Assembly (NCBI GenBank): GCA_015852425.1
Contig: JAAAIG010000055.1
Span: 18,543-82,542 of the forward strand
From: Gryganskiella cystojenkinii
Taxonomy: Eukaryota > Mortierellomycota > Mortierellomycetes > Mortierellales > Mortierellaceae
Length of the DNA stretch: 64,000 nucleotides
Direction of reading: 5' to 3'
Shown here: in pieces, positions 36,354 to 48,100 of the stretch
How positions within the stretch are numbered: position 1 is the stretch's first letter
Layout of the letters: every line of letters starts with the position of its first letter
Translations under genes and position numbers: made by a program
Notes under the pieces: generated by a model
What the model was told of the DNA's origin: nothing
Databases searched by the model: none
The model's input: only the letters and a program-made list of their open reading frames with translations

Positions 36354-37910
36354 TTTTTTCTTTTAGAAATGGAGGAGAGAGAGAGGAATGAGGGTATGAG
36401 TGAGGGGATCAGATGAGGAATGAGATGAGGAAAAAGAAAAAGAAAAGAAAAGAGAAAGAGAAAAAAAAAAAAGTAAAAAAAAGAAGTGGTTGGAGGCGAG
36501 GTATTTGCTCTGGGGGCAGGTGAGGCTGCAGCAGGGAAGCGGGGGGGGGGGACAAGGACGAGAACCAGCTCTGGTCAGATAAAAATACCTTTGTGGTAGG
36601 GAAAGGTTATCCCACCACCGAGGAACTCATGGTAGGACCGAGGCACAGACAAGCCAAAAGTGGCCACGAATCAACGGCAAACCGTTCGCTGAGCAAAATT
36701 CAATTTGCGCTTCGCGAACCATATTTGAGTCCTCCCTGCCATTGGACCAACAGAAAACGCAACTTCATAAATTAAACGAGAGAAAGGTCAAAAGGCTTTT
36801 GTTTATATGCGTAACGACTTGCTTGAACCTGAGGTTCATGGTTCATCATCATGTGCTGTAGATGTTAGACAGAACATGTATGTGCATTGTTCATTCAGAC
36901 AGATGGAGGCAGAAATTTGAAGGGAGCGTTGTTTTTTTATCACCTATCGATGGGAATTTTTCGTTGTTTCGACTGGACAAACTTGTTCCCTCTCGGTCTC
37001 AGTTTCATCAACAGGAACAACGCACGAAAACAATTTCAGGTACCGATAATGAGAGAGGAGCTCTCCTCCCCCGCCACCTCCTTACAACTTCTATTCTCTA
37101 TCAATGATTTTGTTGCCACAATTATTATTTTTTCATTCTTCCTCTCTCTCTCTCCCTCTCTCTTCCTCTAGTCGATTGCTCGATGAGGAATGGGTCGAGG
37201 GCGTGTTCAGTTAAAGTCCGAGGCCATGACAGTGGATCCAAGTGAGCGGAACGAACAATGAGAAGGCGGGGAAAACACCATGGATTAACCAAGAAGAATA
37301 TACGCGGTCTCAAGGCATAAAATCAAAAGTGAACAGTCTGGTTTTCTTCGTTTTTCTCGCTTTTTCAGTCCGGTATTGTTTCTCTTTTGCACTATTGGGC
37401 CAACTCGCCTCGTTTACCTAATTTAAGCAACTTTTCATTATTGTTTCGCAGGTGAAAAAAGAGGAAACCGAAGCTGTTCATTTTTTGATTTAATGTATTA
37501 TTATAGCATTGCGTAATAACTGCCCTATTCTCTTTTGTGGGACATTTTTGTCGGTATTTCATGCAGGAGGATGCGCGAGCAGAGGTATCAAGACAAAAAA
37601 TGAGGAATTAATCTAACCGCCGACCGTTTTTTTGCTTGGCTTCCGACCAGAGCCCTTAACGGCCGACCAAGGCTTTCGTATCGGTCGACCAGGAGCATTG
37701 ACATGTGTGCTTGATGGACCTGCGACGACTATCATCCCTTTCTGAATTGAAGCTCATTCTATCTCTGTCCCGCGGTTCTCTTTTTGTTTTAAGAATGCAA
37801 GTCTTGGTGTCGGTTTTGAGAATAATATCTGTTTGTCTCACGTAAAATAGGGTTATGCTTGGTTATGCTTCCATTTCTTTTCTTCTTCTCATGGAGCGCT
37901 GCACTCCAAC
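36354..37910. other. Intergenic, low complexity then unassigned
   Basis: The first 250 bp are a purine-rich leader of the GPI-protein gene with A runs and a poly-G tract near 36542. The remainder is AT-rich with a CT-rich run near 37140-37170. No gene is recognised. Confidence 0.5.
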
Positions 37911-37919
37911 ACATGAATT

Positions 37920-39160
37920 TCACGAGTCCTTGTCAACAACGCCAGAATCCTCTTCTTCACTACTCGGGTCCATTTCAGTGTCAACGGACACATCGAACCA
38001 CCGTTCACCCAGGCCTATTCTGGCTTCCGAGAAGTTTCTAGGGTCTATCGTCGGTCCAGGCATCGGCGGTTATCAAGGGTATCAAATATTTGAAGACTTC
38101 TGAGTCAAATTGATCGCCAAGAAGGACGATCTCGCTGTCTATGTGGATTCTTGCACGGAATGACAGGAATTGGAACGGATCTTTAATGAGTATGGCTCGG
38201 CCTCTAACGCACGATTGAACGTTCACAAGGCTTTGGTTTTCCTGATAAGGTCCCGCTATACCATCGCACCTCAGCACAAACAGAAGAGCTCCTCGGTTTC
38301 TCTATTGTCTGTAACAACGGACAACTCAAACACTGCTTTGAAACGCTCTTGGACAAGATCAAATTGCTAACAAGATTCACTCATAACGCCGACTTTCGGC
38401 TGCAGGTCGCTCACTTATGGCATGTCCCTCGGATCTACTCCCCAACTAAAGCATGGACAGAAAGTCTTGGAACTGCCCTTCGCCTCTTCGCTATGCCTTC
38501 CTTCCCGCACGTAAGCATGGACACGGCAAAAGCTCTGCCACTGGGACAAACTAGTAGTCGTGAGTAATTGCAGGACAAACGAGACACCTTCCTTAAAATG
38601 GCATACCTACATCGGCTCCATTCCCTGGTCAAAAACAAAACTGCGCTTGTATCGAACGTATCTTCCAGTACTCGTCTGTAATCGTGGCATTCAATTGCAT
38701 AAGAGTCATATAGTACCTGCCCTCTTTTTCTCTTCGTTATCCTCAATCTCAATCGAATATCTCTCCCTTCAACATGACTCGCGCAAGTGCCTACACTTAC
38801 TACCAATGCGGTAAAGAATCCTTAGTCCTGGTCGGGCGGTCACCAAATCCCGAAAGAACCACGTCTCAGGACATCACTTAAACCAGCTCATCACCTTTAT
38901 TTGCAGCACACCGATTGACAGACCACCCTCAGTCGACAGGTCGCAAAAGATAAGGATTTCGTCTGCTATTGCTCAGCTACTCTCACCTTCAACTCATCTC
39001 TGCCATTCCGCTACTAACTGTGCAAGGTCGCACGGGACACCGCTCTTCAAGCGCTTGCGGGAGGCAGCACTTCGATTCCCAGTGAAGGTGGCACTGGATC
39101 TGCACCATTACATCCACCCAGCACAAGCAGCAACAGCGTTGTAGTTTCTTGCCTTCCTGC
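37920..39160 (+). pseudogene. Decayed LINE-type reverse transcriptase remnant
   Basis: Frame-shifted fragments on the plus strand resemble non-LTR reverse transcriptases. One, LVNNARILFFTTRVHFSVNG, begins about 37930. The active-site region about 38105-38160 reads KLIAKKDDLAVYVDS, where YADD would be expected; a TGA follows. NEYGSASNARLNVHKALVF (about 38187) and DKIKLLTRF with LWHVPRIYSPTKAW (38350-38455) follow in the usual order. The block expected around GLRQGDPLSP is missing or unrecognisable. Stops and frame changes make it clearly non-functional. The last part (38830-39160) is assigned only by continuity. No poly(A) tail or target duplication was found. Confidence 0.6.
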
Positions 39161-39602
39161 GTGAGATATAATTATGTTTTGATTTAGGTAAACAATGGGT
39201 GAGCGGGCAAGAGGAACCAGGCTAAGCGAGCAAGCTATTGTTGACTGATGGGAAAAAGTGGGGGCTATCTGGTATTGATAACGAAGGGTCAGATCTAGAG
39301 GAGAACAAAAAGAGCCAAGATCACTGCAAACCTTGCTGAGAGCTCCACTTGTGCTGTAAGGCGAGACACCTTGAACAAGGCGGTCTTGAGAAGGAGTGTT
39401 CCGAAATAGGATGCGAGAACTCGCAAGTGCTCCGACACTTTCGGAGCTATGCCATTAATCCTCGCTCTTACCGTTAATGACTTCTCCTTCATCTGTTCAT
39501 CACAGTTAACCCCAGTGAGATTGGTCGTTGGATAAGGTCGTTGGATAAGATTTCGTAATCGGCGGCCAAAAAAAATACTTCACTCCTGCCGGCAATAAAA
39601 TG
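39161..39602. other. Intergenic spacer before tRNA-Leu
   Basis: No gene is recognised. A short direct repeat (GTCGTTGGATAAG, about 39525-39550) lies near the 3' end of the tRNA gene. Confidence 0.4.
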
Positions 39603-39688
39603 TGGGCACAGTGGGATTCGAACCCACGAGTTCGAAAGAACATTGTGTCTTAAGCACAACGCGTTAGACCAGACTCCGCCATATGCCC
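39603..39688 (-). tRNA. tRNA-Leu(UAA)
   Basis: The minus strand folds as a class II tRNA of about 86 bases. The acceptor stem is GGGCATA paired with TGTGCCC plus discriminator A. The D arm begins TGGCGGAGTCTGG. The anticodon stem is TTGTG/CACAA around the loop CTTAAGA (anticodon TAA). A long variable arm TGTTCTTTCGAACT and the T arm GTGGGTTCGAATCCCAC follow. The long variable arm and anticodon identify leucine. No intron is present. Confidence 0.93.
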
Positions 39689-40505
39689 TTACTTTCATCC
39701 TATTGGCTGAAAAATTGATAGCTGAATTTTTTTATCGGCGACTGATGTATCGACCAATGGCTAAGCCACCAATGAGATGAAACTGTACCGTACCCCTTAA
39801 TGAATCCTAGCATCGTCGCTCGCGTTTTTTTTTTTTTTTTTTAAACCAGAGCAAGAAGAAGAGCGTCAGAGGCGACCAGAGACGAGCAAGACCACAAAAG
39901 CAAGATACAGAGCCGACGAGACCATGACAGATTCAAGGCCCCTGCCAGATATTGGCCCTGGTGGACCTCAGCAAGGCCATCAAGACCACTTTTAAGATCA
40001 TGACTGGGACTATGACCTCCATGATGGACAAGTTTTGTTACCGAAATCAAAGCCTTTGGAAGAACGGGGATCTGGAATGTAGGATGCGAAGTCACGGTCC
40101 ACTGGGAAAGTCTGTTGGATAACCACCGTGAGCAAACGTGCCCGGGGGAGCACTCATGATGAGGAACACGGCTCTAGCAGTGGTGACACCTCGGACTTTT
40201 TTCTTGCGACAATCACCTGTACTGGACATGCTCCGGATAGAAATATATTCATATGATGGAACGAAGAGAAAGAAAATGCTTTTTAAGATGGAGGACACTG
40301 ATTAATCGACCTGGTGCCAGCAGGGCTACGTGGAGGTATACTGTTAGTTCTTGAGCGGGAGAGGTTGAAAACAGTTAAGTTCATACAGTATGGCAGCAAT
40401 TTTTCTCGTTTTTTTATTCCCAATCAGTAACTGGCAATTATGCGTTCCAATATTACATGCACAAGTGAAACTAATGGTAGAAGGAGTACAGTCTTGATTG
40501 ACACC
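39689..40505. other. Intergenic, small ORFs of unknown status
   Basis: Two minus-strand ORFs (40298-40092, 68 codons; 40095-39841, 84 codons) overlap slightly. Neither resembles a known family, and the second ends at a T tract of about 20 bases. They could be exons of an unknown gene or chance. I see no further support. Confidence 0.35.
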
Positions 40506-41300
40506 TTACTTGGAGGCAACAGCTTTGGCAGCCTCCAAGATGAGAGCCGCAACCTCCTTGGGATGTGAGACCATAACCGCATGCGACGATCCAGGCACTC
40601 TGACCACCTTCTTGGCCTTCATGCGCTTAGCACCGAAGACTTGGATGTCAGGATTGATTATTTGGTCATTGCCAGCAACCACATGCCAAGATGGTTTTGC
40701 CTTCCAGGTGGGAGGGCCAGACTTCCAGACAAAGCGACCCTGGTCGCAGGGACCTTGGGCAGCGGCCATGACACGCGCCTTTGTCTTGTTGACATCGGGT
40801 GCAAAGTACTTGACGAAGTTGGGCTGGCTCAGGGTTACACGACCAGCGGAATCGGGGACAAAGAGCTTGCTTGATGGAAGAGCGGCGAAGTTCTTGCCTA
40901 GGTCGGTCACAGACTCGCCTTCATCAGGGCCAAAGGCGGCAACATACACCAGACCAGCAACATTAGAAGCGTTGTAGGCGGCATTGGTTATGACAACACC
41001 ACCGAAGGAGTGTCCCACGATGATGACGGGGGCTGGCAGAGTGGCCAAGGCGACCTTGGTCTTGGCGATGTCATCAGGGAGGGAGGACAGCGGTTGTTGG
41101 ACAGCGGTGACGTTGTAACCAGCGGCCTGCAGAATGGGGATCACATCACCCCAGGAGGAACCATCGGCAATAGCGCCGTGGACAAGGAGGATGTTGGCTA
41201 TCTTTTTAGAGGGAGTAGTGGGTTTCTTGGCAGCATCAGTGGAGGAGATGACAATAGCCAAGAGTACCAACAAGAAGTGGAGGATGTTTTTGAAATGCAT
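40506..41300 (-). CDS. Secreted alpha/beta hydrolase of bacterial type
   Basis: A 264-residue single-exon enzyme. Residues 1-24 are a signal peptide (MHFKNILHFLLVLLAIVISS). The hydrolase core shows the oxyanion HG motif (ILLVHGAIADGSSW, 38-50), the nucleophile elbow GHSFGG (Ser98), a probable acid in VVAGNDQIINPD (Asp212) and a terminal catalytic His in GSSHAVMVSHP (His240). Family wording such as YVAAFGPDEGES and KTKARVMAAAQGP is typical of small alpha/beta hydrolases of actinobacteria and proteobacteria. The substrate is unknown; esterase or lactonase action is possible. It is intronless, unlike most neighbours. I start at ATG 41300 because it begins the signal peptide. A TATTTAAA lies about 50 bp upstream. 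Confidence 0.85.
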   Translation of the reverse strand: MHFKNILHFLLVLLAIVISSTDAAKKPTTPSKKIANILLVHGAIADGSSWGDVIPILQAAGYNVTAVQQPLSSLPDDIAKTKVALATLPAPVIIVGHSFGGVVITNAAYNASNVAGLVYVAAFGPDEGESVTDLGKNFAALPSSKLFVPDSAGRVTLSQPNFVKYFAPDVNKTKARVMAAAQGPCDQGRFVWKSGPPTWKAKPSWHVVAGNDQIINPDIQVFGAKRMKAKKVVRVPGSSHAVMVSHPKEVAALILEAAKAVASK

Positions 41301-42664
41301 TGGGAGTGTGAAGAAGTTTGGAGGACACAATCGAAGTTCGTCTCGATTTAAATATCTCTCTCGCATAATTTTTTTCCCCGCCGGCTATGGTTTTGATAAA
41401 AGTCAGGCTTGATCAAAAAAAAAAAAACGACAAAAAAAGAGACCAAAGGACAACGATCGGTTGGGTAGTTTTCGCGACAGGTAGGTTTTGCGACAGGTAG
41501 GTTTTGCGACAGGTAGTTTTTGCGACAGTTCTTTCTTTTTTTTTTTGCGGGAGATGGGTGTTGTTTGGGAAAACGAAAACCCGACAGCACCGTTTCTGGC
41601 AAAAAAAAATTAATTTTTTTTGCAACTCAATTGAAGTAAGACATTTTTTCCGTCCATGTCTTCTAATCTTCTAGTAGCTAACACGAAAGACTCAAAAAGA
41701 GTTAGACGCGAGGTGAAAAGAGAAAGAAATGTATTGAGAGCGACGGAAAAAAAAAAAAAAAAATCAGCAGGAGATGAGTAAGACGCGATGTGAGAAAGAG
41801 AAAGGAAAGGTACGCGACGTGTCTTGGAGTCTACGGTTGATTACTGATTTTCTCTCTTCTTTCCTCTTGTGTTCCAAAAAGAAAAAAAGGTTCCTATTTT
41901 AGAGGGAAAGGAATCCCATTGTTATCTGTGTTGGAGAGAACGTGCACCAGCATTAAGCTTAACAAGAAACGCTTTACAGTAGATGTGCACTTAGGTGGGT
42001 GTCCAGATCCTTATTGGATAAGGCATCTCCCTGGATCTCTGGCATATTCAGTCTTCAGGGCAAGTTGTATCATCGTGCAACCGGATGTTGTTGTGTCGAT
42101 GGACATATCCACAGCAGCAAGTAACACCACATTTGATAGATGGGCAACATTCAACTAGAGCTCACTATGAACAACACTGCCTTGGCGTCTGTTGAGCATT
42201 ACTACTCCTGGAAGACAGCCACACAGAGAGAACCATGCTCAGCTCTTAACGTCATGGCAAAACACAAAAGATATACTCAACAGCAGTTGGCGGCTTTCTT
42301 TCCTAAGCTCTGTGCACAGTCTACCGTGCGCATTACAACATGGATGATGAGCTGTGACCGAAAGTCTTGCAGGGTTTGGTGGACACAGTGCTGGTGCGCA
42401 CCCATTGGCTGAACATGATGACCCTGACACCGACACTTGGATGCGGATAACTTACTGGATCTGGACATCCACTTTACAGAAACACATGTGTTCTCCATCC
42501 TTCCACCTCTCTTGCTGACCAACCAACCCTCTTTATTGACTGGAACCATTGGAACCACTTCTATGCAAAAATTGAGAGCAGAGAGATAGGCTGAGCGAGG
42601 TACTGCACAGGAACTTCCTACTCCCGTGTGGATGCCGAAGGCATTGGTGATATACTACACCATC
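41301..42664. other. Intergenic, tandem repeat and unassigned ORFs
   Basis: Contains the 16-bp tandem repeat described separately and A tracts. Between 41919 and 42660 there are plus-strand open segments interrupted by stops (one with SYSRVDAEGIGDILHHLTFC). They read like a decayed protein, but I cannot name a family. Confidence 0.4.
41468..41532. repeat. 16-bp tandem repeat, four copies
   Basis: Four consecutive copies of GTTTTGCGACAGGTAG with small changes (41468-41484, 41485-41500, 41501-41516, 41517-41532). The two middle copies are identical. It sits about 170 bp upstream of the secreted hydrolase start. Confidence 0.8.
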
Positions 42665-43344
42665 TCACCTTCTGTGTAGCCCTCCTTGAGAAAGAAATTG
42701 AGGGCGACTGGACTTGATTGGCGCATTTTTGTCATCCTTGACACGCTGGAAGACATTGTGTACTCTCGGGGGGCGACCAAGTCGTAACTTGTCCACCACA
42801 ACGGCGTTGAGCTCTAGGTCGTCAGCAATGAATTGGTTCAAGGTGCGCTCAACAGTCTTCTGCTGTAGAGTGAAGAGACGATATCCACCGACAGGCAATG
42901 GCTGAGGCGACCGGAACTTCAAGACAACAAGGACTTCCAGCTTTCTAAATGGACGGGCGAGGATACCGTCGAGGTTGGCTTCCTGGCGTGCACGCTCGCT
43001 GTTGGCAAGAGCCTCCTGAGTGTTTTGCAGCTCGAGTTGACATTTGGTTTTCAGTACGGGTTTGCAAGGCTCATGAGCAGGTAGGCTGATGTGTTTGAGG
43101 AAGAGGACATACTGACGGTCATGACTTGGGGTGAGGGCAAGGAATGAGGGAATGGAGAATGAGCCAATGGAGTGAATTGGCTGTCCCATTTGTAGGGCAT
43201 GGGGGCCACCATCAAGGCTCTGAACCCATCCCCTGCGTGCAGATAATAGCCGTCACACTGTGGTGAAAGTGTGATGTCCACGGAAAGAGAGGGCATGGTC
43301 CGCCCACGGTGTTGAAATAAACCGTCAATCGACTTTTTCGCCAT
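42665..43344 (-). pseudogene. Probably frameshifted accessory gene, DUF3627-like C-terminus
   Basis: Two overlapping minus-strand frames look like one protein. The upstream frame (43344 to about 43140) has QCDGYYLHAGDGFRALMVAP. The downstream frame (about 43150 to 42665) has ALANSERARQEANLDGILAR, FRKLEVLVVLKFRSPQPL and PPRVHNVFQRVKDDKNAPI. The join near 43140-43150 needs a frame change, and no clean intron is visible there. The C-terminal half faintly resembles the DUF3627/MSV199 region found behind KilA-N-type domains; this is tentative. Either a single indel has broken the gene or a non-obvious intron is present. It is divergent from the oxygenase gene next to it. Confidence 0.4.
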
Positions 43345-43381
43345 TCCTCCATCATCTCCTCCTCAGTGGCAAAGAGTGCAC

Positions 43382-43387
43382 TATAAA
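43382..43387 (+). promoter_or_regulatory. TATA box of the oxygenase gene
   Basis: TATAAA directly abuts ATG 43388. A start site about 30 bases downstream would leave that ATG outside the mRNA, which favours ATG 43535. Confidence 0.5.
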
Positions 43388-43534
43388 ATGCACAGAACAA
43401 TTCTTTGTCATTCTCGCGCTTTCGCACAGCGTTCCCTCTCTTCCCTTCAACTGACGTTCTCTTCACCAACGCGTCACTCTCTTCTTAGTCCGTTCCTCCA
43501 AAAACGTCTCTCTTCCATCCTTTGTTCTGACAAA

Positions 43535-44770
43535 ATGGCCTCCCGCTGTCTCTATGGTGAAGAAAAGCTGACCGACGACATCTCCGTCTGCTTTGCGTCC
43601 AAGTCTTTGAAGTTTCCGTCTGATACCGGTGACGTTTCCAAGATCTCTGACCTAGTCAACAGCTGTGTCCCCTCGGCCTTTGGAATGAAATCTCGTACAG
43701 TCGTTGACACTTCCTACCGCGACTGCAAGGAAATCAAACCAGAGGACTTTTACGTCTCCAATAACTACCATGCTCTTCTCCCCAAGATTGTGGCCCAGGT
43801 GGCCAACCTCCTGGAATCACCTAAACCGATCTATGCGTCTCTCAACAAGCTCTGTGTCTATGAGACCAACGGTTTTTTCAAGGATCACGTTGACACGCCT
43901 CAGTCAAACATGTTTGCTTCGCTTGTCGTCTGCCTCCCCACAGCTTATGAAGGAGGCGAGCTCGTGGTCGAGGACCAACCCTATGACTTATCCTCACCTG
44001 ATTCGATCAAGTGGTGTGCTTTTTACCCGGATTGCAAACACAGAATTGACGAGGTCACCAAAGGGTTCCGAGCAACATTCACTTACGACTTGCTCTACGT
44101 CGATTTGCCCGAGCCAGCTCTCTACCACGACCTGTTATACAAGAAACTGGAGGAATCCTTGGCCGAGCTTCACACCAAACATCAAGAGACTGTGAGCCTC
44201 AAGAAACGAAAACACCAAGAACCAACGGTTATTGGTATCCCCCTCACCAGCAAATACCCTTCGCTCCGGTCCAAGGCTGCCCCGATTCTCAAAGGAAGTG
44301 ATCTCAGGACCATGACGATCCTACACGACCTCGGATATACCACCAACGTCAAAGCTGTCTATTCCGTGGAGTTAAAATACGAGTTCTTGACTCTTTGGGG
44401 CAAATCAGACGACGATAACGACCACGACATTGACTTTGCTGACGATAAATTCCAGGAAAAGGAGAGGGAAGATCATCCTCCCTTTGAGGGCGTTGGCGAT
44501 GTGTATGAAGAGAAGTGGTTTTCCGGAAGAGATGATGGGCAAAATGTCCTTGTGATTTCAGACAGCTGGGACCCATCATTTTGTGTGAATGAGCAAGACG
44601 ACGACGACGTTGCCTTAGAACTATACAGGGCTGGTGGTCGATGCCTCTCAAACGTAGTGTGGCTGTCGGAACCTCAGTGCGATTATGCAGGGCCGGATTA
44701 TATTGCTTATGGTAACCAGGCGACTTCTTCAACAGTGTACATGGATGGGTGTATTCTTGCGTACAAGTAG
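43535..44770 (+). CDS. 2-oxoglutarate/Fe(II)-dependent oxygenase, prolyl-4-hydroxylase-like
   Basis: A 411-residue single-exon protein. The jelly-roll core carries the iron and co-substrate ligands: FFKDHVDTP gives His118 and Asp120, YEGGELVVEDQPYDL is the typical strand, CKHRIDEVTKGFRATFTY gives His169 and the 2-oxoglutarate Arg179. Such enzymes hydroxylate prolines or other residues, and the substrate here is unknown. The C-terminal half (190-411) is family-specific, with an acidic low-complexity stretch. An upstream in-frame ATG at 43388 would add 49 residues resembling a mitochondrial presequence, but a TATA box immediately before it makes 43535 the better start. This should be kept as an alternative isoform. 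Confidence 0.8.
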   Translation: MASRCLYGEEKLTDDISVCFASKSLKFPSDTGDVSKISDLVNSCVPSAFGMKSRTVVDTSYRDCKEIKPEDFYVSNNYHALLPKIVAQVANLLESPKPIYASLNKLCVYETNGFFKDHVDTPQSNMFASLVVCLPTAYEGGELVVEDQPYDLSSPDSIKWCAFYPDCKHRIDEVTKGFRATFTYDLLYVDLPEPALYHDLLYKKLEESLAELHTKHQETVSLKKRKHQEPTVIGIPLTSKYPSLRSKAAPILKGSDLRTMTILHDLGYTTNVKAVYSVELKYEFLTLWGKSDDDNDHDIDFADDKFQEKEREDHPPFEGVGDVYEEKWFSGRDDGQNVLVISDSWDPSFCVNEQDDDDVALELYRAGGRCLSNVVWLSEPQCDYAGPDYIAYGNQATSSTVYMDGCILAYK

Positions 44771-45193
44771 TGTGGTTGTATCTTTGGGACATTATTACAT
44801 CCGTCTTGAGTCTGTCTCCTGTTGTGATATGGTTCTTTCAAGGCTGCATTAAAATAGTCGGATTAAAAATTTAAAATAAATCGTCAATTTCAATGAGAAT
44901 AATAACTCGCCATAATTTATTCAACAAATAGCGTGACTGTGTTGTGTGTGTCCCTCCCTCTCCTGTGCGAAGCAGAAAATGCGATTTGTCCTTAAAACTC
45001 CTTTCTTTTGTTGCATTCATCGACGCCATTCCTTTGTCCGCACTCACTATTCCTACCTCCCCTCACCCTTTGATTTCTTCCTCCCCCCATTGGCCATTCG
45101 AGTAAACGGATAAACAGGAGAAAGAGGGGCATCGACAAGAGCGCTTCATTCACTTTTCAATCAAATCATCATACCAACCTCGTAGTAATAACA
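44771..45193. other. Spacer upstream of TAF1
   Basis: 423 bp with the oxygenase 3' end and a pyrimidine-rich stretch at 45000-45090. No further feature is seen. Confidence 0.45.
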
Positions 45194-48100
45194 ATGTCGT
45201 ACGCCGGCTTCTTCTTTGGCAATGTTGACAAGTCAGGAAAGGTCGAGGACCTGCCAGCGGTAACTCTTCCTTTTAACATCATTGCACCACCCATCACGAT
45301 TGCAATGCTTGTGCTCATGACAATTGTCACTAATCACTACAAATCTAACCCTTTCCTTGTAGGAAATGCACGAGGCCCTTGACAGGATGGGAAACAGCGA
45401 ACAATTAACAAATCTGTTTTCAGCAAAGACCCTGGGCGTGGACGAGAGCGAGGCCAAAGCACAAGCGAACGCCAACGGAGACGACGACGAGGATGAAGAC
45501 GATCCCGATGGTGAGGTCAACTTTGGCACCATAAAGTCAACTTTTGCGCATGACAAGGATGCCGTCGACTTTTCCGAGATCAATGATCTCGCGATCGACA
45601 ACACGGAACAAGAAATGTTTAGCGGTCGATACCTGAAAAAGGGTCAGAGCGCCGTCAGGTCTGCAGCTACAACCGCGATGAGGAGCGCTGCCTCTGCTGG
45701 AAGAGCCAAATCGAGACTGGACTCGATGGATGAAGACTATGACGCGGACGAGGCCGAGGAGGATGATCAAACTAAAGTGGACGGTTCGCTCTCACTCTTG
45801 GAACGTCAACAGCTGTATCTCATGCAAGAGCAACAGCAACAAGGAGGAGCCAAATCGACAATGTCCATCACATTACCAGCCCCCTCGGCTTTGTCGTCAG
45901 CAGAACCTCTCGATGTCCAGAAACTTTACCCAGCCTTCGAGCGAGACAAGATCTTGAGGTTCTCAGAGCTGTTCAACACGAAGTTACAAAAGAGAGTGCC
46001 ACACTCGCGAGTCAAGCCAGGTAACTTATCCTTTGCAGAAAAAAAAATAGCCGAGAGAGTTCATCAAAAAGACTTATGTAATTAGCCCTATTAACGATTG
46101 GCATTTTCCAATAATTACATTTTTTATAGCGGCATTCCCTAGTCGCTCAAAGTATGTTCGTGAGGCCGACCAGGCAAAGCAATTCGCACAGCCAGAAGAC
46201 CCAGCACAAGCCAGAGATCGATACATGGACTATGATCATGAAGTAATTTTTGGCATTTTTTTTATCTTCCTAATGCATGAAACTACATCGAGTGTTTGCA
46301 ACGGTAGTATCTCAACATCAACCTATTTAAATCTGTTGCCATAGGATGTACTGGACAAAGAGTGGCTGAACAGTCTACGTTGGAAAGTGCCTCAGAACAA
46401 CGAATTTTACGCCGTCCAGCTAGAATCCTGGGAGGACAAAATTGTCTGGGATGCTGAGGATGCTGTGGTTCCTGCTGACGTGGAGATGGAGAACGCCGAG
46501 ACTGCCGTCGCGAAGAAGACGACAACAACGATACCCACGGACCTTTTTGCGTCTCGTAATTACGATCTGGAGAATGGCGACTGGGAAGAGTCTATCTTCT
46601 GGGATGACCACAAGCCATACAAGCCCTTCACGCACATCAGCCTCGACATGAACGACTCGAACGTGTTGTTTGATCTCACTTCCGAAGGAATGGGCCAGGG
46701 GTTCAGAGGTAAGATGATGACCTGTTGTTTTCAAGTATGGGGGTCTGTCTCTATTCCAAATGCGTGTGTACTGACAACCTCCTCCCCACACACACGTACA
46801 TTTTCGTAGGCAAGGGTAGACGCAAGGTTCAGGTGCTACCGTATAGAGTGGTCACCAACAAAGATGGCCAATCCGAGGCCGAAACTCACAGAAAGTTGGA
46901 GATTGATCGCTTCAACCTTTCAAACGATCGCTTCTATGAAACGCTCAAGGAAGGACGGTTCCAGAGGGTGCGTCAAACCTTTGGTCAGCTTGTCGTCCAG
47001 CACGCTCTTCCTGCAGTCAAATTGATGAAGCCCTGGTACAAGAACAAACTTACAAAGTCGGAGCTTCGATCCTTCCATCGACCGTTGCTTCAGATCACAC
47101 CAGACGTGGATATCACCTTTTCTCGCGTCAAGGGCAGCAAAAAGAAGAAGCAAAAGAGAAAAGAACTTGGTGAAGTCATGCGGAGCTCCAAGGATCTCAC
47201 TCTCCGCGACCACACGAACTTTGTTTTGCTCGAGCACTCAGAGGAGCATCCTGCGATCGTCCAAAACGTCGGCATGGGCGGTTTCCTCGTCAACTATTAT
47301 CGCAAAGAGTCGATCGAGGATACGCATATGCCCCAAAGTGAGATTGGCGAGCCATTTGTTCTGGATGTTACGGACGCCTCACCGTTCTTGGGCTTTGGTA
47401 ATGTGGAGCCAGGACAGACCATCATGGCCTTGTATAACAATTTGATTCGCGCCCCTGTCTTTGAGCAACCGCCCAGATCCACGGATTTCCTGGTCATCAA
47501 GAACACTTATAAGGGGGAAACCAAGTACTACATTAGACATATCCCTCATCTGTATGTGGTTGGTCAAACTTACCCCGTCCAAGATGTTCCGGGTCCACAT
47601 TCACGCAAGATCACGACCATGGTCAAGAATCGACTCCAAATCTCGGCTTTCCGCTTTATCCGCAAAGACAACCAAGGCAGACTCAAATTTTCAAAGCTTG
47701 TCAAGGCCTATCCTGAATACTCCGAGCTTCAAGTCAAACAACGACTCAAGGAATTTGCAGAGTTCCAGCGCAAAGGAAACAACAACGGCTACTGGAAGTT
47801 GAAGGCGAGCACCCCATTGCCGAGCGAAGAGGAAATCCGAAAGCTCGTTACGCCCGAGATGGTCTGCCTGTACGAGAGCATGTTGGTCGGTCAGAGACAC
47901 TTGCTGGATGCCGGTTACGGCAAGGCCGCCGACGGCGAGGAGGACAATGCGAACGAAGACAACGAGACCAATATGGATATCGAGGAGCAGCTGGCACCAT
48001 GGATAACGACCCGCAACTTTATCAACGCGACCCAGGGCAAGGCCATGCTGAAGCTTTGGGGTGCAGGCGACCCAACAGGCCGCGGCGAGGGATTCAGTTT

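Noticed and set aside
41919..42412. Plus-strand ORFs that might be a transposase
   Set aside because: No catalytic motif or family could be recognised and stops interrupt the frame.
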